Assembly (NCBI RefSeq): GCF_024171925.1
Contig: NZ_JAMTCO010000009.1
Span: 152,705-216,704, forward strand
Reading direction: 5' to 3'
Length of the DNA stretch: 64,000 nucleotides
From: Actinokineospora diospyrosa
GTDB taxonomy: Bacteria > Actinomycetota > Actinomycetes > Mycobacteriales > Pseudonocardiaceae
The position numbers were made by a program, and so were the translations under genes. A model generated the notes under the pieces. It had not been told where the DNA came from. It did not search any database and saw nothing but the letters and a program-made list of their open reading frames with translations. Position 1 is the first letter of the stretch. Each line of letters opens with the position of its first letter. Positions 61,248 to 64,000 of the stretch are shown in pieces.

Positions 61248-62176
61248 CCGCGCTGCGCGAGGTGGCCGCGTACCTGCCGCCGGACCGGGTCCCGCTCGAC
61301 GAGCTGGCACCCCGGTTCGGGCTCACCGAGCGGCAGGTCCGGTTGTTCCGCCGCTTCCACGGCCTCGACCAGGTGTGCCTCGACACCGGCGGCACCCTGC
61401 TGGACCTGCTCGTGGGCGCGACCGACCGGCTGGAGACGTTGCGCGGCCAGGAATCGCGGGTCCGCTACGTCATCTACGCCCGCGGCATGCCGGTCGCCGT
61501 GCCCTACCCGCGCAACCCGTTGCGCGAGTTGTGCGGCAAGCTCGGGTTGGACCACGCGCTGACCTTCACCGTGACCCACCAGGCGTGCGCCACGGGTCTG
61601 CTCGCGCTGGACGTGGCGGGCAGGCTGCTCGCCGCCGACCCGGACCCCGAGGCGTTGGCGCTGATCGTGTCCGGGGAGAAGACCTTCACCCCGGACGCGA
61701 TGCTGGTGCCCGACACCGCCGTGTTCGGCGAGGGTGCCGCGGCCGCGCTGGTCGGCGCCGACGGTCCGCGCGACCGGCTGCTGGCCTACGCCTCGAGCGT
61801 GCGCGGCGACTTCGACGGCAGGCTGATCATCGACCCGGAGTTGGCCGCCCGGTTCCAGTACGAGTACCCGGAGCTGCTGACCGGGGTGCTGCTCGCCGCG
61901 GTCGAGCGGGCCGGGCTCACCCTCGACGACATCGCGTTGGTGTTGCCGCACAACGTGAACTCGGTGTCGTGGCGGCGGGTCGCCAAACGGATCGGGTACC
62001 CGGTGGAGCAGGTGCTGCTCGACAACGTGGCGGTCACCGGGCACAGCTTCGCCGCGGACCCGTTCCTCAACTACCGCACCGCCCTGGACCGGGGGCGGTT
62101 GCGGCCGGGGGACCGGTACCTGGTCGGCGCCGCCGGGTTGGGCGCGACGTTCTCCGCGATGGTCTTCGAGCACTAG
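61244..62176 (+). CDS. KAS III-type ketosynthase with a Cys-His-His site
   Basis: 310 residues, GTG start. Cys115 in THQACATGLLAL and His236 in LPHNVNSVSW are conserved. The third residue, Asn in the usual GN..S word, is His267 in VTGHSFAADP. Loss of Asn is found in KAS III relatives that transfer acyl groups rather than condense them (family knowledge), so this may be an acyl shuttle or offloading enzyme. It lies between the condensation protein and carrier protein 4, the obvious partners. Confidence 0.87.
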   Translation: MTALREVAAYLPPDRVPLDELAPRFGLTERQVRLFRRFHGLDQVCLDTGGTLLDLLVGATDRLETLRGQESRVRYVIYARGMPVAVPYPRNPLRELCGKLGLDHALTFTVTHQACATGLLALDVAGRLLAADPDPEALALIVSGEKTFTPDAMLVPDTAVFGEGAAAALVGADGPRDRLLAYASSVRGDFDGRLIIDPELAARFQYEYPELLTGVLLAAVERAGLTLDDIALVLPHNVNSVSWRRVAKRIGYPVEQVLLDNVAVTGHSFAADPFLNYRTALDRGRLRPGDRYLVGAAGLGATFSAMVFEH

Positions 62177-62193
62177 CGTGATGGGAGGGCCCC

Positions 62194-62529
62194 GTGGGGT
62201 CTGTTGAGGTTGCTGAAGTTGAGGCTGTTGGTGCTGCTGACGCCGGGGCGGTCGGCGCCGGAGTGGACACCGAGTTGCTCGGGCGGGTCACCGACAGCAT
62301 GGCGGAGCTGCTGCCGCGGGTGCTCAAGCGCGAGGTCACCGGGCTGAGCGCGGACACCAAGCTGTTCACCGAGCTGGGGTTGAGCTCGGCGAGCACGCTG
62401 GAGCTGCTGCTGGAGCTCGAGGACGAGCTGGAGATCCAGATCGACGTCGAGGAGATCGACCAGAACGACCTGGAGACCGTCGGCACCCTCGCGGCCTACA
62501 TCGCCGCCCACACCGTCGCGGACGAGTGA
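62194..62529 (+). CDS. Acyl carrier protein 4 with altered DSL motif
   Basis: 111 residues, GTG start with GGGAGGG before it. The first ~22 residues are Val/Ala/Glu-rich. LFTELGLSSASTLELLLELE aligns with the usual LGLDSLxxVEL: the Asp before the carrier Ser is Ser64, and the carrier Ser is Ser65. The acidic recognition helix is intact. It overlaps the next gene by 1-4 bp. Confidence 0.85.
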   Translation: MGSVEVAEVEAVGAADAGAVGAGVDTELLGRVTDSMAELLPRVLKREVTGLSADTKLFTELGLSSASTLELLLELEDELEIQIDVEEIDQNDLETVGTLAAYIAAHTVADE

Positions 62530-63371
62530 TGTTCACCTCCGGCGCCCCCGGCGCGGCCACCGGGCCGGCCCGGCTGGTCGCCGCGCACGCCAGGGTGTTC
62601 GCCGAGACCTCGCCCACCGCGCTGGACCCGGCGTTGCGCCCGTTCCTGGCCGACCTGGTCCGCCCGTACGGCAACGCTCTGCGCGAGGACCTGCTCGAGG
62701 AGGGCGTCGGGCACTCGTTCGGTGAGATGGCCGAGGCGATGCTGCCCTCGATCGTCGGACCGGACGAACCGGTCGACCTGCTGGTGCTCGCCTTCGCCAT
62801 GCACGACCTGCGCCTGGGGCGGGCCACGGCCTGCTACCTGAGCGACCGGTGCTCGGGCAGGCCCATGGCGTTCGCGGTGTGCGACCAGGGCAGCGGCGCG
62901 GCGTTCACCGCGCTCCGGCTCACCGAGGCGTACTTGGGTTCAGGGGAGTGTTCGCGGGCGCTGGTGTTCATCGTCGAGCAGTCCGCGTTGCACTACGAAC
63001 TCCAAGAGCCCGCACCGGTTCCCGATCGCCACACCGCCGTCGCCCTGCGGTTGGAGCAGGAGGGTCGCCGGCTCGGCCTGCGCCAGCACACCGGCGTCGA
63101 CGCGCAGCGCGTCCCCGGCCTGCTGCGCTCGTCCCTGGCCGGGAACGACGCCCCGGTGATCGCGTCCGCGCGGTTGGCCGAGGTGGCCCCCGGCGTGGCG
63201 ACCGTGGTGGCCGACGCGGGGCAGCCCTACACCGGGATCTGGTGGGAGCTGGCGCAAGGCGGCCACGAGGGCCCGGTGGTCCTCGCCGACTACGAACCCG
63301 CACACGGTCTACTGTGTATATCCACTGTGGATCAACTCACCCTGGCGCGACCGGCACCGGCGGTGGCATGA
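62529..63371 (+). CDS. Thiolase-fold, KAS III-like protein with degenerate site
   Basis: 280 residues from ATG 62529 (GTG 62526 is the alternative). Residues ~85-150 follow a KAS III N-terminal half: LVLAFAMHDLRLGRATACYL then FAVCDQGSGAAFTALRLTEAYL, with Cys118 where the nucleophile belongs. The second half is short and lacks clear His and Asn words. It may bind an acyl-ACP without condensing, or partner the full KAS III encoded upstream. Overlaps the PPTase gene by 4 bp. Confidence 0.68.
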   Translation: MFTSGAPGAATGPARLVAAHARVFAETSPTALDPALRPFLADLVRPYGNALREDLLEEGVGHSFGEMAEAMLPSIVGPDEPVDLLVLAFAMHDLRLGRATACYLSDRCSGRPMAFAVCDQGSGAAFTALRLTEAYLGSGECSRALVFIVEQSALHYELQEPAPVPDRHTAVALRLEQEGRRLGLRQHTGVDAQRVPGLLRSSLAGNDAPVIASARLAEVAPGVATVVADAGQPYTGIWWELAQGGHEGPVVLADYEPAHGLLCISTVDQLTLARPAPAVA

Positions 63372-64000
63372 TGGACACGGTCAGCGTCTGGCTCGTCGAT
63401 TCGGTTCTCCCGCAAGGGTTCCTCGACGAGCTGCACGGCTACCTCGACGCCCGCGAGCGGGAGCGGGCCGGGGAGCTGGACCCGCCGCGGCGGCGCGAGT
63501 ACGTCGCGGCGCACGGCGCGGCCCGGGTGCTCACCGGGCGGGCGCTCGGGATCAGCCCCGACCGGGTGCGCTTCACGATCGGGCGGCACGGCAAACCCGA
63601 GGTCGACGGCCTGCGGATGAGCCTGTCCAAGTCCGAGGGGTTGGCGATGGTCGCCTGCACCGCCGAGCGGGCGGTGGGGGTCGACCTGCAGCGCGTCGAC
63701 GCGGGCATGGACGCGGCGCGCACCGCGCGCAGGTTCTACCCGGGCGAGGAGGCCGAGCACGTGGCCGACTGCCCGGTCCGGTTCACCGATCTGCTCGCGC
63801 GCAAAGAGGCGTGCGTGAAGGCGGCGGGCGGACGGCTGTTCCCCGGTTTGCGGTTGCCGGTGCACGGGCGCCGCGTGGTCCGCCAGGCCGACGGGCCCTA
63901 CCGGGTGCGGGACCTGCCCGCGCCGAGCGGCTACGCGGCGGCGGTGGCGCTGGCGGGCGAGGACGACTACCAGGTGCGCGAGCACCTCTGGCCAGGACAG
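63368..64000 (+). CDS. 4'-Phosphopantetheinyl transferase, Sfp type (3' end outside the window)
   Basis: At least 211 residues; the frame is still open at the right edge but is near the usual length (~225). The magnesium-binding word reads GVDLQRVD (usual GxDxE, so Glu is Gln). ARKEACVKAAGG matches the WxxKEAxxKxxG helix. The N-terminal RRREYVAAHGAARVL and GRHGKPEV words are typical. It installs the phosphopantetheine arm on the four carrier proteins of this cluster. ATG 63371 is an equally possible start. Confidence 0.9.
   Translation, partial: MMDTVSVWLVDSVLPQGFLDELHGYLDARERERAGELDPPRRREYVAAHGAARVLTGRALGISPDRVRFTIGRHGKPEVDGLRMSLSKSEGLAMVACTAERAVGVDLQRVDAGMDAARTARRFYPGEEAEHVADCPVRFTDLLARKEACVKAAGGRLFPGLRLPVHGRRVVRQADGPYRVRDLPAPSGYAAAVALAGEDDYQVREHLWPGQ

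Overview
The window is GC-rich (about 70%), uses GTG starts often, has many ATGA/GTGA start-stop overlaps, and is full of Ser/Thr kinase, SpoIIE/STAS, LuxR and type VII-secretion-like genes. That gene set points to a multicellular actinobacterium, most likely of the Pseudonocardiaceae/Actinosynnema-Actinokineospora type. The family call is inference; no rRNA, tRNA, CRISPR array or insertion sequence was seen.

Layout. 1-5.75 kb: the 3' end of a locus resembling the accessory part of an ESX/type VII system: a repeat-rich protein with an ADP-ribosyltransferase-like tail, a Pro/His-rich protein, and a beta-helix protein with two CbxX-type AAA modules. 5.85-10 kb: a secreted subtilisin and, convergent, an Hsp70-like ATPase fused to a transmembrane beta-propeller. 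10.1-15.7 kb: a signalling block with a NarL-type response regulator flanked by two kinase-like proteins that have both lost the phospho-acceptor histidine, one also carrying a dead dynamin-like domain. A true histidine kinase, a PknB-type kinase and a 46-residue secreted peptide follow on the opposite strand. 15.9-20.5 kb: a LAL-type LuxR regulator, a small membrane protein and a secreted HAF-repeat protein. 20.5-28 kb: a partner-switching block (SpoIIE phosphatase, STAS protein, P-loop protein, a 1198-residue kinase/receiver/phosphatase hybrid and a divergent anti-sigma-type ATPase). 28-30.1 kb: an aldo/keto reductase and a CFA-synthase-type methyltransferase.

30.2-41.3 kb is one tightly coupled four-gene operon: a 1616-residue protein of unknown function, a MoxR AAA ATPase, a DUF5682-VWA fusion and a SWIM zinc-finger protein. 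It resembles E. coli yehLMPQ and the VWA-MoxR ternary systems. 41.2-46.2 kb has two paralogous membrane proteins, a secreted GH18 chitinase with DasR-like sites upstream, a 0.9 kb gap without a convincing gene, and an alpha/beta hydrolase.

46.2 kb to the right edge is a biosynthetic gene cluster that I do not recognise as any described pathway. It has 4-hydroxymandelate oxidase and 4-hydroxymandelate synthase homologues, two acyl-adenylate ligases, four free-standing carrier proteins, and five ketosynthase-fold proteins, several with altered catalytic residues. It also has a stand-alone condensation-domain protein, a PhyH-type oxygenase, a glycosyltransferase, an ABC exporter pair and a phosphopantetheinyl transferase cut by the window end. 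No acyltransferase, ketoreductase, thioesterase or HpgT-type aminotransferase is in view. The likely scheme (inference) is tyrosine-derived 4-hydroxymandelate or 4-hydroxybenzoylformate activated by a ligase, loaded on an ACP, extended or joined to other acyl groups by the trans-acting ketosynthase and condensation enzymes, glycosylated and exported.
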